Shown: positions 17,649-26,911, counted from the stretch's first letter. The stretch is 33,243 bases of DNA from Saprospiraceae bacterium (GCA_019634045.1 JAHQWA010000398.1:1-33243), one strand, 5' to 3'. The notes: generated by a model not told the origin, from the sequence alone. Numbers and translations are program-made.

Positions 17649-18429
17649 TTACGTCTTTTGAGGTATTTGGGAGGTCCTTAATTAGGGCTAATTTCGTTCT
17701 GCGATAGGTTTTAGCTTGAAAGGACAATTCAATCTTGTCTTTTCTCTGTTTACTTTACCAGTAGCTTCCGTCAATCAAAAACGTGTTAAGTCCCTCTTTT
17801 CTATTATTCTGCAAGGCCAGAATATACTGTCAACTCTTGTTGCTGGGCCTGATAATTGTTATAAACAGGAAGGTAAGGCTAGTGATATGACTTGTCGATT
17901 GCAGCCGATCGTTCCACATCTTTAACAGCCCAAACAGTTCCCGCATAAGGACTGTGACATCGGGATGGAATTCTACGACACTGGTGTTGCTCGTATGAAC
18001 CCTAACCCCAAAAAATCCCTTTCTAAAACTGGATAACTGTCCAGGTCAGCGATGCAGAACCGACATTAGGATGGCAAACAGGCAAAGACTAAAAGGAAAA
18101 TAGAGGAATTTGCTTCTGCAGCAAAAGACTAAAGGAAGAGAAACTTATTTGCGAGATTAAATGGCGCGTAATTCGTGCATTGAGCTCAGCAACGTGACCT
18201 TTGTGGTCTGTTGCTGAGCTTTCTTTTTATCTTTTCCCTTCTTAGGCAATTCTCGGGGACAATCATACAATGAGATGAATATGCAGTACTGACGATTACG
18301 GTCAGTGAAGCCTTTACTTTCATTTCTGATTGTCTCGAAACAGGAGATTTACCAAAGAACGAGCTTTTCTTGGTGGGTACTTTCGAACTTCATGTTCTAA
18401 GATGGCTCACCACAAAGCATGCTAGTTGG
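17649..18429 (+). other. Gene-free stretch ending in a strong terminator
   Basis: No recognisable protein gene; a 69-codon frame at 17716-17925 has no supporting features. The segment has a hairpin ACAGTTCC/GGACTGT at about 17934-17957, two similar 13-mers (GACATCGGGATGG near 17957, GACATTAGGATGG near 18062) and a direct repeat with a 39-base period (18082-18108 and 18121-18144). It ends in a perfect terminator (18183-18236). A small RNA of up to about 300 bases reading into the terminator would explain this layout. Confidence 0.45.
18183..18236 (+). terminator. Strong orphan rho-independent terminator
   Basis: A perfect eleven-pair stem AGCTCAGCAAC (18183-18193) with GTTGCTGAGCT (18210-18220), then a T-rich run. 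It lies 535 bases after the LuxR-type gene, too far to be its natural terminator unless that transcript is long. Confidence 0.85.
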
Positions 18430-18885
18430 TTAGGCCTGAGGAATTCTAAGTACTTGGCCAGGATAAATCTTATCAGGATGAGTCAACATTGGTTTGTTGG
18501 CTTCAAAAATCTGAGGGTACTTCATTGGGTCACCGTAATGAGCCTTAGCGATCTTAGAGAGTGAATCTCCTTTCACAACTTCATAGAAAACAGCCTCTGG
18601 TTCCGGATTAGTTACCGTAATACGATCGTCCACTGCAGATACACCATCCACATTACCTAGGGCCAAAATGATCTTTTCGCGATTAGCGTTTGTATCGGTC
18701 ACACCATGGACAATTACGGCTTGTCCAAGATCTACTTGCAAATTGCTAACTGGGAGGCCTAAGTTTTTGATTTCTTGTTGAAGTGCTTGAGCTCTAGTCA
18801 ATTCTACTTCTTTTACTTCCTCTTCTTTTTTGGATTTGTTGAAAAGTTTCGAACCTGCGTTTTTAATAAAAGAGAATAAACCCAT
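18430..18885 (-). CDS. kbp: BON-LysM protein, Kbp/YgaU-like
   Basis: 151 residues from the ATG at 18885. A longer frame opens 24 codons upstream, but homologues begin MGLFSF, as here. A short charged N-terminus (K/E-rich, 17-27) is followed by a BON domain (about 28-94; 'VIVHGVTDTNANREKII') and a C-terminal LysM domain (about 101-150; 'YEVVKGDSLSKIAKAHYG', 'YPGQVLRIP'). The E. coli counterpart is a potassium-binding cytoplasmic protein linked to osmotic stress. No signal peptide is present, consistent with that rather than with a wall-binding secreted LysM protein. Confidence 0.9.
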   Translation of the reverse strand: MGLFSFIKNAGSKLFNKSKKEEEVKEVELTRAQALQQEIKNLGLPVSNLQVDLGQAVIVHGVTDTNANREKIILALGNVDGVSAVDDRITVTNPEPEAVFYEVVKGDSLSKIAKAHYGDPMKYPQIFEANKPMLTHPDKIYPGQVLRIPQA

Positions 18886-19059
18886 TTTAGATATTTTAAA
18901 TTGAATGAAAAAAAGAGCAATAGGGATTGGGATCTCTAGCTCACATCTTTTAGACAAGCTTTCAATAATAAGTCACTTCAAAGTAAAGAGAAATTTCAGG
19001 ATTAGTGGCAAGTGACCTACTTTTTCTTCTTTTTCCGCGCTTCCCCCAAGGCCTACACG

Positions 19060-19091
19060 AAAAATGCCACCGGATATCCAGTGGCATTTTT
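19060..19091 (-). terminator. Terminator of sodA
   Basis: AAAAATGCCAC (19060-19070) and GTGGCATTTTT (19081-19091) form an eleven-pair stem with T run on either strand. It lies 61 bases past the sodA stop. Confidence 0.85.
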
Positions 19092-19151
19092 CTATCTATT
19101 ACTTTATCATGGAGCAAACCGGATAACTATTGGTGCTCCGGGACGGCAAGC

Positions 19152-19784
19152 TTAGAGATCTGAAGCTCCAGGGTTGGCGTCATTGTAAAGTTTTGTAACG
19201 GCATCCCAGTTCACCACATTGAAGAATGCGTTGATATAATCAGGACGACGATTCTGATAGTTAAGGTAGTAAGCATGTTCCCAAACGTCAAGCCCCAAAA
19301 TGGGTGTTCCTTCCACGTCTACTACATCCATCAAGGGGTTATCTTGATTGGCCGTAGAGCAGATAAATAGCTTATCATCGCTATCTACACACAACCAAGC
19401 CCAACCAGAACCGAAACGAGTAGCAGCGGCTTTTGCAAATTGATCCTTGAATGCTTCAAATCCACCGAAATCTCGCTCAATCGCTTTGTGGATGTTCATG
19501 CGGCTACTTGGCTCTCCTCCACCATCAGGAGACATGATCGACCAAAATAGGCTGTGGTTAAAAAATCCACCGCCATTATTTCTAACGCCCGTTGGGTGCT
19601 GAGAAACACTCGCCAAGATATCTTCGATCTTCATATTTTCAAGATCACTACCCTCGATAGCAGCGTTTAGTTTCTTTGTATATCCAGCATGGTGTTTTCC
19701 GTAGTGGATCTCCATGGTTCTTGCATCAATATGGGGCTCCAAAGCGTCAAAGGCATAGGGAAGCTCAGGTAGTTGAAATGCCAT
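19152..19784 (-). CDS. sodA: Superoxide dismutase, Mn/Fe family
   Basis: Converts superoxide to oxygen and peroxide. The 210 residues carry the four metal ligands His27 ('IHYGKHH'), His77 ('FFNHSLFW'), Asp166 and His170 ('DVWEHAYYL'). Gly in 'GGGFFNH' and Gln147 in 'TANQDNP' are the pattern of Mn-type rather than Fe-type enzymes, though cambialistic use is common in Bacteroidota. No signal peptide, so cytoplasmic. A TATATTCG box on the minus strand (19899-19906), one base off the -7 consensus, would give a leader of about 110 bases. It is divergent from fumC. Confidence 0.96.
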   Translation of the reverse strand: MAFQLPELPYAFDALEPHIDARTMEIHYGKHHAGYTKKLNAAIEGSDLENMKIEDILASVSQHPTGVRNNGGGFFNHSLFWSIMSPDGGGEPSSRMNIHKAIERDFGGFEAFKDQFAKAAATRFGSGWAWLCVDSDDKLFICSTANQDNPLMDVVDVEGTPILGLDVWEHAYYLNYQNRRPDYINAFFNVVNWDAVTKLYNDANPGASDL

Positions 19785-20158
19785 AATTGGTTTTTTTTAT
19801 GAAAACAGTGTAAGAATGAATGTTCTGTTATGTGTAACGCTAGCAAGAGAAACATTGTTCAGTAGCGTGAAAGTGGCGAGCTAGACTGCTCGACGCCGCG
19901 AATATAGGGGCTTTCTTTGGACCAAAAAAGTGTAGACCAATTTGAGCGGCAAAATATTTTTTCCTCTAGCCGCTGTCATGGGACTGAATGCAAAGCGGTT
20001 CCCCTTATAATTGGCCGCTCAATGGAACACGGTAGGGCTACTATCTTCTATCGCGATAACAGATGGCCACCAAAAAATGAAGGATTTTTAGCCCAAAGCC
20101 CCAAAACTTAAGCATACTCTAAGTACCTTTGTGGCCGCAAATTCAACCCAAGAAAATT
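19785..20158. other. Divergent promoter region between sodA and fumC
   Basis: It contains the likely fumC -7 box TACCTTTG (20124-20131, plus) and a near-match TATATTCG for sodA on the minus strand (19899-19906). Nothing else of note. Confidence 0.5.
20124..20131 (+). promoter_or_regulatory. TAnnTTTG -7 promoter box of fumC
   Basis: TACCTTTG fits the consensus and lies 27 bases before the ATG at 20159. It overlaps the TTG that would start the longer frame, which argues for the ATG start. Confidence 0.65.
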
Positions 20159-21553
20159 ATGGCATTTAGAAAAGAAAAAGATAGTATCGGATTCGTTGAT
20201 GTCCCCGCTGATAAGTACTGGGGCGCTCAAACCCAACGCTCTTCCCAAAACTTCAAAATCGGTGGGCAACAAATGCCTATTGAGGTGATCCAAGCTTTTG
20301 CCATCTTGAAGAAAGCGGCTGCCTATACCAATAGAGATGCTGGTGTGCTTTCCAGTGATAAGGCAGAATTGATTGCTAAGGTTTGCGATGAGATCCTCGC
20401 AGGGAAACTGGATGATCAATTTCCCCTAGTAGTATGGCAAACGGGATCAGGTACACAATCTAATATGAATGTGAACGAAGTGGTCGCCAATCGTGGCCAT
20501 GTCATCAGTGGCGGATCTTTAACGGATGATTCCAAAAGATTACATCCCAACGACGATGTGAATAAGTCACAGTCCTCGAATGATACCTTCCCTACAGCCA
20601 TGCATATTTCTGCCTATAAGATTTTGGTGGAAAATACCATTCCTGGAATCGAAGCCCTCCGAGATACCTTGCACAGCAAGGCAGAAGCCCTCAAGGATGT
20701 GGTCAAGATTGGTCGAACGCACTTTATGGATGCTACCCCCTTAACACTAGGGCAGGAGTTTTCGGGCTACGTATCTCAGTTGAACCACGGCATCCGTGCC
20801 ATCAAGCACTCGCTTGCCCACCTATCCGAATTGGCCCTAGGTGGTACGGCAGTAGGTACCGGCTTGAATACGCCCGCGGGCTATTCGGAGAATGTGGCCA
20901 AACACATTGCGGATCTAAGCGGCCTACCTTTCATTACGGCTGAGAACAAATTTGAAGCTTTGGCTGCTCACGATGCTATTGTGGAAGCCCATGGAGCCCT
21001 TAAGACGGTAGCCTGCTCCTTGATGAAGATTGGTAATGATATTCGAATGTTGAGTTCTGGACCACGCTCTGGAATTGGAGAAATTGTCATTCCGGCTAAT
21101 GAACCGGGCTCCTCTATCATGCCGGGTAAAGTGAATCCAACGCAAGCAGAGGCTTTGACTATGGCCATGGCTCAGGTGGTCGGAAACGATGTAGCGGTCA
21201 ATGTGGGGGGAATGACAGGGCATTTTGAATTGAATGTCTTCAAGCCCATGATGATCTACAATTTCTTGAATTCTGCTCGCCTGATCGGAGATGCTTGCAG
21301 AAGTTTTGACGAAAACTGCGCCAGAGGTATCGAAGCCAATGCCAAACGAATCAAGGAGCACCTGAATAACTCCCTGATGTTGGTCACGGCCTTGAATACG
21401 AAGATCGGTTATGATAATGCAGCCAAGATCGCCAAGAAAGCCTACGCGGAAGATACGACCTTGAAAGAGGCAGCCGTATCCCTTGGGCTGCTGACCGCTG
21501 AACAATTTGATCAGTGGGTCCGTCCAGAAGAAATGACGAGTGGGCTAAAATAA
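20159..21553 (+). CDS. fumC: Class II fumarate hydratase
   Basis: Interconverts fumarate and malate in the TCA cycle. 464 residues, the usual length, from the ATG at 20159. Conserved regions: '[13 protein letters not shown]' (96-108), '[12 protein letters not shown]' (136-147), the active-site '[10 protein letters not shown]' (185-194, His188) and the superfamily signature [12 protein letters not shown] (317-328). It has its own promoter box and a perfect bidirectional terminator 19 bases past the stop, so it is monocistronic. Confidence 0.97.
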   Translation: MAFRKEKDSIGFVDVPADKYWGAQTQRSSQNFKIGGQQMPIEVIQAFAILKKAAAYTNRDAGVLSSDKAELIAKVCDEILAGKLDDQFPLVVWQTGSGTQSNMNVNEVVANRGHVISGGSLTDDSKRLHPNDDVNKSQSSNDTFPTAMHISAYKILVENTIPGIEALRDTLHSKAEALKDVVKIGRTHFMDATPLTLGQEFSGYVSQLNHGIRAIKHSLAHLSELALGGTAVGTGLNTPAGYSENVAKHIADLSGLPFITAENKFEALAAHDAIVEAHGALKTVACSLMKIGNDIRMLSSGPRSGIGEIVIPANEPGSSIMPGKVNPTQAEALTMAMAQVVGNDVAVNVGGMTGHFELNVFKPMMIYNFLNSARLIGDACRSFDENCARGIEANAKRIKEHLNNSLMLVTALNTKIGYDNAAKIAKKAYAEDTTLKEAAVSLGLLTAEQFDQWVRPEEMTSGLK

Positions 21554-21570
21554 GATCTTTCGGACAGCGC

Positions 21571-21621
21571 AAAAAAACCTTCTATCCGCTCAAACTTTGA
21601 TGTTGGATAGAAGGTTTTTTA
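21571..21621 (+). terminator. Terminator of fumC
   Basis: A perfect sixteen-base inverted repeat, AAAAAACCTTCTATCC (21572-21587) with its complement (21605-21620), ending in six T. Confidence 0.93.
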
Positions 21622-22114
21622 CTTGAATCGTGTTGGGTGCGCACACACCCTTGATATCTAGAGAATTAGCTCGTTTTTACATATAACTTATTACTATAAT
21701 GTTATTATCTGCGGCATTTGTTTCTTATATTTGAGGCGCTTTTAAGACTCAACTATTCCCCATTCCCTCTTTCTTTCGAACCCACATACATCCTAAGATT
21801 ATTATTCGGTAACGCTCAAGAATAAGCCCTCATTCGAGGGTGCTAACCCATTCATGAAGAGCACATTGTTTCTACAGCTATAAGATATGTAGATGGACTT
21901 AATTGGTCCACAATTTGGAATACTGAGTGGCGCCAGGCCCAGTGTGTGAACTCTCTTCTTGATTAATTAGAGGTAGGACAACATTCACTCAATTAATTAA
22001 GTAACTACCCTGTATAATACCCATTGATCTTTAGGATCATTTTTTGAAAGCAATTGATTTTACGCCGCATTGGGTTTGGCCGCTTGGTATTATTTCCCTT
22101 ACATCAGCTTCTGA
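21622..22114 (+). other. Gene-free stretch with promoter-like box and weak terminator
   Basis: No protein gene reads from this stretch. TATATTTG (21726-21733) is a good -7 box in the same TTTCTTATATTTGA context as the one before the 6814 gene. Downstream are small stems CCCTC/GAGGG (near 21820), TGGAC/GTCCA (near 21897) and TGATC/GATCA followed by six T (near 22024-22043). The neighbouring gene at 22115 reads towards this segment, so a promoter here has no obvious protein target. Confidence 0.45.
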
Positions 22115-23407
22115 TCAAGACGATGTCTCCGTTGCCGTACTTAGATCGATTCCATTCATCGCATCCAATATCTTCGGCTGCCCTTCATATAGCACTTGTC
22201 CCTTTTCCCGGCCAAATTCTTCTATCCAAATACCTTCCCATTGGTCACCACAAGCATTATGTAGTTGAGCTCCATGCTTTAAGATCAATTTACCGCCGGC
22301 TTTGATGGTGATTTTGGCCTTCGCAGGGAGCGAGACTCGACACCCAATGGTCAAGACACCTCCTTTTGCTATGGTTAGATGTCCTTCTAAGTCTTTAGCT
22401 CCTTTCCAATCGATAGAATCGCTTATCGTGATGCTGGCTTGCGAATTCAAGTTACACCATCGATCCTCAAGTAGCTTGCGGGGGCGACTCTTCAAGTCGG
22501 CCATTCGTTTCTGCACCTTCCCGATTTGGCAGGGTGTCCAAGCATTTTGTTCCGCATTATAGTCCATAACATTGTTGGAGGTTTTATCCTTGCATTCTGG
22601 TCTTTGATTTCTGCTCCAACAGGCTTGGCTATGCTTGGGGGTATCATCGCAGCCATCATTATAGGCCCAGGTGTGGGTGAGTCCATAGATATGGCCCACT
22701 TCATGATTGATGAGACTCCGGAAATTCCAACTTGGCCCGCCATCTTCTATCATTCCTGCCACCTTTACTACACTGCCTAAAGCCACTCCTGTGCTGCTAG
22801 GGTGATAGGTAGGGGAGGCTACGCTATCAGGATGGTGCGGCATGATGAAAATGTTCAAAACGGTATCTAGTTGAATGCCATATTTTCGGATAATACCTCT
22901 CTTATAGAGGTTCGTATTTCGTCCTTTATGAATGAGGAAACAAGATTCATCGTCGACGTAATGGAAATATATACCATCGTCCGTCGGATCATTAGATCGA
23001 GGAGTGATCACGTATCTGTGCCGAATGGGTAGGGTAGGGGTCTGGTTTCCACTAGGTAACCACATGGCCTGATTGCGTTCTAGGTCCTTGTTGGCCGTAC
23101 TAATCAGTCCTCGAGTAAAATCTATGGCTTCTTGACCATTGTAATTCTTGGAGCTATCGGCAGTATTGAACCAATGCACATTAACCCGAACATACTTCAT
23201 TGGCGTATGGTCTAGGTAATTGCTGTCTGGAGCATAAGCTTCGTTATCTAAGCAGGGACCTCCAATTCGGAAGGCAGTAGTTCTCGTCGGCGCTTCACGG
23301 CTCTTCAGTTCTACCAGGTCTTCATTTTGTACCAAGCGCTGTTGTAGTTGTGGAGTACAAGCTACGAGAAGAGCGAAAAAGACCAGAACTGTCAATGATT
23401 TTTTCAC
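22115..23407 (-). CDS. Metzincin-type zinc metalloprotease lipoprotein
   Basis: 430 residues. A lipoprotein signal peptide (1-16) ends in the lipobox LVAC, with Cys17 as the lipidated residue. The catalytic zinc motif is HEVGHIYGLTH (235-245: His235, Glu236, His239, His245), with Met281 in 'NNVMDYN' as the Met-turn, the layout of pappalysin/M43-like metzincins. Residues 325-425 form a repetitive beta-strand region ('LTIAKGGVLTIG', 'ITIKAGGKLILKHGAQL') suggestive of a short beta-helix. Likely an envelope- or surface-tethered protease. No T9SS sorting domain. It stands alone on the minus strand; the palindrome TCAGGTG-CA-CACCTGA (23520-23535) lies about 115 bases before its start and could be an operator. 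Confidence 0.85.
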   Translation of the reverse strand: MKKSLTVLVFFALLVACTPQLQQRLVQNEDLVELKSREAPTRTTAFRIGGPCLDNEAYAPDSNYLDHTPMKYVRVNVHWFNTADSSKNYNGQEAIDFTRGLISTANKDLERNQAMWLPSGNQTPTLPIRHRYVITPRSNDPTDDGIYFHYVDDESCFLIHKGRNTNLYKRGIIRKYGIQLDTVLNIFIMPHHPDSVASPTYHPSSTGVALGSVVKVAGMIEDGGPSWNFRSLINHEVGHIYGLTHTWAYNDGCDDTPKHSQACWSRNQRPECKDKTSNNVMDYNAEQNAWTPCQIGKVQKRMADLKSRPRKLLEDRWCNLNSQASITISDSIDWKGAKDLEGHLTIAKGGVLTIGCRVSLPAKAKITIKAGGKLILKHGAQLHNACGDQWEGIWIEEFGREKGQVLYEGQPKILDAMNGIDLSTATETSS

Positions 23408-23519
23408 TTGGCGTATGCGTTTGAGCTCGGTTTTATAATTGAAAATGTAGGACTACCATGGCATCATGAGTTGGAAACAGTTAAGAAGGTGTAATGAAGA
23501 ACTAATAATGGAAAGTTAA

Positions 23520-23535
23520 TCAGGTGCACACCTGA
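23520..23535. promoter_or_regulatory. 16-base palindrome, possible operator
   Basis: TCAGGTG-CA-CACCTGA is a perfect dyad with a two-base centre, between the metalloprotease gene and the TPM gene (both minus). No T run follows on either strand, so it looks more like a protein-binding site than a terminator. Confidence 0.3.
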
Positions 23536-23575
23536 GCGGCTAACTGAATCAGAAAACTTCCATTAAACATTCCAA

Positions 23576-24466
23576 CTACCAATCTCCAATCGCTCCACCA
23601 CCACCAAAATCACCGCCGCCGAATCCACCGAATCCGCCGCCACCAAATCCGCCGAATCCATCGTTTCCGCCGCCGCCACCACCGCCGCCACCGGTCCAGC
23701 CACCGCCAGGTCCGGGGAGGAAAATCCAGCCACCACCACCGCGTCTTCTGCGTCTGCGTTTTTGGGGATAATCATAGCGGCCACCTCGATAGTATCCGCC
23801 ATCGTCATCATCGTCATCACCCCGCCCTCCGAAGAGTCGAGCAATCACGATCATAATGATGATCATAAAAATTAGCATGGGGATCAATGGTAGACCGCCA
23901 GTCGCTTTACGTCTTCCAGTGGCGTTGTCATTGGTATATTCTCCGCGGCCGAGATCCATGATGGATTGCGCCGCTCTATCCAGTCCTTCGTAATATCGCC
24001 CTGCTCTGAAGGCGGGTTGCATGATATTGGTAATAATCCGGTTGGCCATGGCATCTGGCAAGAAGCCCTCCGCTCCGTAACCGGTTTGGATGGCAATTTT
24101 GCGATCCTGTACGGCAATGTATATCAATACCCCATTATCTTGCTCCCCTCCGATTCCCCATTCTTGGGCTAATTTGATCGTATAATCAAAAGGATCATCG
24201 CCTTGCAGGGAGTTTTCGGTGACTACCGCAATTTGAGTGGAGGTTTCCAAGGCATAGCTACGGAGTTTCTGCCCAAGACGTATTACCTCTTGTCGCTGCA
24301 AAACACCGGCATAATCATTAACAAGAAATTCTGAAGGCCGAACATCAATGGCCCGTTTCTGTGACCATCCTATTCCTGGCAATACCAACAATATGGCCAG
24401 GAATAGCAAGGTGATTCGAGATATTAAATGCCTGTGGGTGATATTCATACGAAACAACTTCATCAA
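23576..24466 (-). CDS. Membrane-anchored TPM-domain protein with glycine-rich tail (YgcG-like)
   Basis: 296 residues. A signal peptide (about 17-35, 'GIGWSQ') and TPM domain (about 46-172; 'VNDYAGVL', 'IQTGYGAEGFLPD') are followed by one transmembrane helix (192-209). A low-complexity tail comes next: an acidic run (217-222), an Arg run (237-242) and about 45 mostly Gly residues. TPM domains were first described in the thylakoid protein TLP18.3 involved in photosystem repair; bacterial members are linked to membrane maintenance, but the activity is unsettled. It is the last gene of a lemA-TPM-TPM cluster on the minus strand. The start is uncertain among three nearby ATGs. Confidence 0.87.
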   Translation of the reverse strand: MMKLFRMNITHRHLISRITLLFLAILLVLPGIGWSQKRAIDVRPSEFLVNDYAGVLQRQEVIRLGQKLRSYALETSTQIAVVTENSLQGDDPFDYTIKLAQEWGIGGEQDNGVLIYIAVQDRKIAIQTGYGAEGFLPDAMANRIITNIMQPAFRAGRYYEGLDRAAQSIMDLGRGEYTNDNATGRRKATGGLPLIPMLIFMIIIMIVIARLFGGRGDDDDDDGGYYRGGRYDYPQKRRRRRRGGGGWIFLPGPGGGWTGGGGGGGGGNDGFGGFGGGGFGGFGGGDFGGGGAIGDW

Positions 24467-24558
24467 TTAAGATTTTCAATAGTAGCCAATGGGGCGTTTA
24501 CTGCGAATTGTTTTCTCGGAGCTATGTTTTAAATGAGCTCCTTCTCTAAAGCCAGCTA

Positions 24559-24990
24559 CTAGCGATCATAGGAAATTTCATCAGGAAGCTCATTCACATC
24601 ATCTGCCTGATGCGGAAAGAATTCTTGCAGTTTTTGCCCTATCTGTTCAATAACGGCACAGATGCCTGGGCAAAACTCACCTTTTTTAAAGTGGCTTTGC
24701 ATTAAATTTCTCTCCTCCGCCCAAAAGTTTTCCGGAACCTTCTTATTGATTCCTTCATCGCCAATAATGGCAAATTGCTTTTGATCCGGTGCAATGACTA
24801 TTAAGACCCCATTTCGAGCTTCGGTTTTTTGCATTCCCAAGCGTTCGAATATTTTCCAGGCCTCCTCCATAACATTGCCCTTACTCTTGTAGTCTACATG
24901 TACCCTGATCTCTCCAGAAGTGCAGCTTTCCGCTTGTTGTATGGCGGCAATCATGCGTTCCTCTTCATCAGGTTTAAAAAACTTCTCCAT
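24559..24990 (-). CDS. Soluble TPM-domain protein
   Basis: 143 residues with no signal peptide or membrane helix. A single TPM domain spans nearly the whole chain ('AESCTSGEIRVHVD', 'ARNGVLIVIAPDQKQFAIIGDEGI'). The last 20 residues are acidic. It lies between lemA and the exported TPM protein, all on the minus strand with gaps of about 90-130 bases, an arrangement seen in many Bacteroidota. The pair would place one TPM domain inside and one outside the cytoplasmic membrane. Confidence 0.85.
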   Translation of the reverse strand: MEKFFKPDEEERMIAAIQQAESCTSGEIRVHVDYKSKGNVMEEAWKIFERLGMQKTEARNGVLIVIAPDQKQFAIIGDEGINKKVPENFWAEERNLMQSHFKKGEFCPGICAVIEQIGQKLQEFFPHQADDVNELPDEISYDR

Positions 24991-25121
24991 TTCATTTCAT
25001 CGTGCCGTGAGCCGCTCACGACTTATATAGCCAAATAATAACCCTTGCAAGGGGATGAAACCTATTGGATGCTATATCCGAAAAGCTCATCCGCCCTTGC
25101 AGTGGTTGCTTGAAAAACTGC

Positions 25122-25709
25122 TTAGAAGCTGACCTCTGGTGCTTGGTCAGAACCAGCTTCCGCTTCGAACTGCACTTTCTTATCAAAACCAAAGACAGAA
25201 GCGAAGAAGCTGCCTGGGAATTTTCGAACAGATTTATTGTAGGCGGTTACACTGTCGTTGAAGCGATCTCGCTCTACCTTTATGCGATTTTCTGTGCCCT
25301 CTAATTGCACTTGCAGGTCTCGGAAGTTGGCGTTAGCCTTTAACTCCGGATAGTTTTCAGAAATAAGCAATAGTCTGCCAAGAGATTGGGAGATGCCGGA
25401 CTGAGCCTCCTGAAATTTCTGTAATTGGTCAGGCGTCACATTACTTGGGTCAATATTGATACTTGTGGCTCTGGATCTAGCATTCACTACGGCTTCCAAA
25501 GTTTCTTTTTCAAAATCAGCAGCACCCTTCACGGTGTTCACCAAGTTGGGAATTAAATCTGCCCGACGTTGATAGGCACTTTGTACTTTACTCCATGCAT
25601 TGGAAACATTTTCCTCCATGTCCACAAAGCGGTTGTTATAACTGCAGGCAGAAGAGAAAGCGATAAAACCTAAACCTAACAATACGGCCCAGATAACAAT
25701 TGATCTCAT
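25122..25709 (-). CDS. lemA: LemA family protein
   Basis: 195 residues: an N-terminal membrane segment (about 4-21) and the conserved helical LemA core ('YNNRFVDMEENVSNAWSKVQ', 'RRADLIPNLVNTVKG', 'LQVQLEGTENRIKVERDRFN', 'YNKSVRKFPG'). Cys22 after 'SSA' could be lipidated, but the box is poor. Function is unknown; family members are membrane proteins with an extracytoplasmic helical bundle. It is the first gene of the lemA-TPM-TPM cluster. A nine-base inverted repeat (25755-25763 with 25786-25794) lies just upstream, between it and meaB. Confidence 0.92.
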   Translation of the reverse strand: MRSIVIWAVLLGLGFIAFSSACSYNNRFVDMEENVSNAWSKVQSAYQRRADLIPNLVNTVKGAADFEKETLEAVVNARSRATSINIDPSNVTPDQLQKFQEAQSGISQSLGRLLLISENYPELKANANFRDLQVQLEGTENRIKVERDRFNDSVTAYNKSVRKFPGSFFASVFGFDKKVQFEAEAGSDQAPEVSF

Positions 25710-25754
25710 CAGAATAAGATTTTGATTAAAGAGAATGTGGTTTTGTTTATAAAG

Positions 25755-25794
25755 TTGTAGAATCCTTTCTGACTAGCAGGCATAAATTCTACAA
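25755..25794. promoter_or_regulatory. Inverted repeat between meaB and lemA
   Basis: TTGTAGAAT (25755-25763) and ATTCTACAA (25786-25794) are perfect complements 22 bases apart. There is no T run on the minus strand after the stem, so it may be an operator for lemA or a weak terminator for meaB. Confidence 0.35.
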
Positions 25795-25813
25795 TGATTA
25801 CAATATTATAGAC

Positions 25814-26911
25814 TTAATAGTTGACAAAAAGTGACAATAGTCGACTAGCAGCCTGGAATGACGATAAACGTCCGGCTAGGATAGCCGCCTCCATTTCTGG
25901 CAACTGCTTTTGTACAGCGGGGTGTTCATAAAAGATCCGGCCCAACTGCTGACTGATGCTTTCTCTAAACCAATCTAGAGCTTGTTGATTGCGCTGCTGG
26001 TAGAAAAAGTCATTGCTTTTGGTCTGCGTTTCAAACGCTTGGACGGATTCCCATATTTCCTGTAAACCCTCCTGTTCTAAAGCAGAACAGCTGTGTACGG
26101 GAGGGATCCACTGACTTGCCTTTGGGGGAAATAGATGCAAAGCGTTGGCATAGGCTCGCTTTGCCTGTTTGGCTAGTTTTGCTCTTTCTCCATCCGCTTT
26201 ATTTACCGCGATTAGGTCAGCCATCTCTACAATGCCTCGCTTAATTCCTTGCAACTCATCTCCTGCTCCAGGTAGAATTAAAAGGAGAAAGAAATCTACC
26301 ATAGCATGTACACTCGTTTCAGACTGGCCTACCCCGACCGTTTCAATAAGGATCACGTCAAATTGAGCAGCCTCACATAATAAAATACTTTCCCTGGTTT
26401 TGCGCGCCACCCCACCTAATGATCCACCGGTGGGACTTGGACGAATAAAAGCAGCACTATCTTGTGATAGCTTTTCCATGCGTGTCTTATCTCCTAGAAT
26501 ACTGCCTTTACTCAACTGGCTGGAGGGATCAATAGCTAGAATGGCAGGACGATGTCCTTGGTCGATAATGTACTGACCTAAGGCCTCAATGAAGGTGCTC
26601 TTACCCACTCCCGGAGTTCCTGTGATCCCGATTCGTAAGGAGTTCCCACTATGGGGTAGGCAAGCTTCAATAATGGCTTGAGCCGTTTCTTGATGTTTTG
26701 GATTAGAACTTTCAATCAGGGTAATGGCTTGAGCTAAGGCAATGCGATCTTGTTGGAGGATACCATTAACCAGATCGTCCACTGATTTAGTGCCCGCAGT
26801 CCGCTTTTTTCGCTGCTGCGCAAGGCGTGGATTGAGGCTACTAGGGGCCTCATCCGTGGTGCGAGTTTGCTTGAGTGCACTATCAGATGGCTTGTAATGC
26901 TTTTTTTTCAT
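25814..26911 (-). CDS. meaB: Methylmalonyl-CoA mutase-associated GTPase MeaB
   Basis: A G3E-family GTPase that chaperones cobalamin loading and protects methylmalonyl-CoA mutase. With the ATG at 26911 it has 365 residues. Walker A is GTPGVGKS (98-105), followed by 'DPSSQLSKGSILGDKTRM', the Walker B region 'FDVILIETVGVGQSE' and the guanine-specificity motif NKAD (237-240). The N-terminal 40 residues are basic and low-complexity. The longer frame (start at 26941) is rejected because a TATATTTG promoter box on the minus strand (26923-26930) lies inside it. The mutase genes are not in the window. Confidence 0.94.
   Translation of the reverse strand: MKKKHYKPSDSALKQTRTTDEAPSSLNPRLAQQRKKRTAGTKSVDDLVNGILQQDRIALAQAITLIESSNPKHQETAQAIIEACLPHSGNSLRIGITGTPGVGKSTFIEALGQYIIDQGHRPAILAIDPSSQLSKGSILGDKTRMEKLSQDSAAFIRPSPTGGSLGGVARKTRESILLCEAAQFDVILIETVGVGQSETSVHAMVDFFLLLILPGAGDELQGIKRGIVEMADLIAVNKADGERAKLAKQAKRAYANALHLFPPKASQWIPPVHSCSALEQEGLQEIWESVQAFETQTKSNDFFYQQRNQQALDWFRESISQQLGRIFYEHPAVQKQLPEMEAAILAGRLSSFQAASRLLSLFVNY

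Noticed and set aside
20129..20158. Ten-codon extension of FumC from a TTG
   Set aside because: The TTG lies inside the promoter box; the ATG at 20159 gives the normal fumarase length.
21572..21620. Mobile-element ends
   Set aside because: The perfect inverted repeat ends in A and T runs directly after fumC, so a bidirectional terminator explains it.
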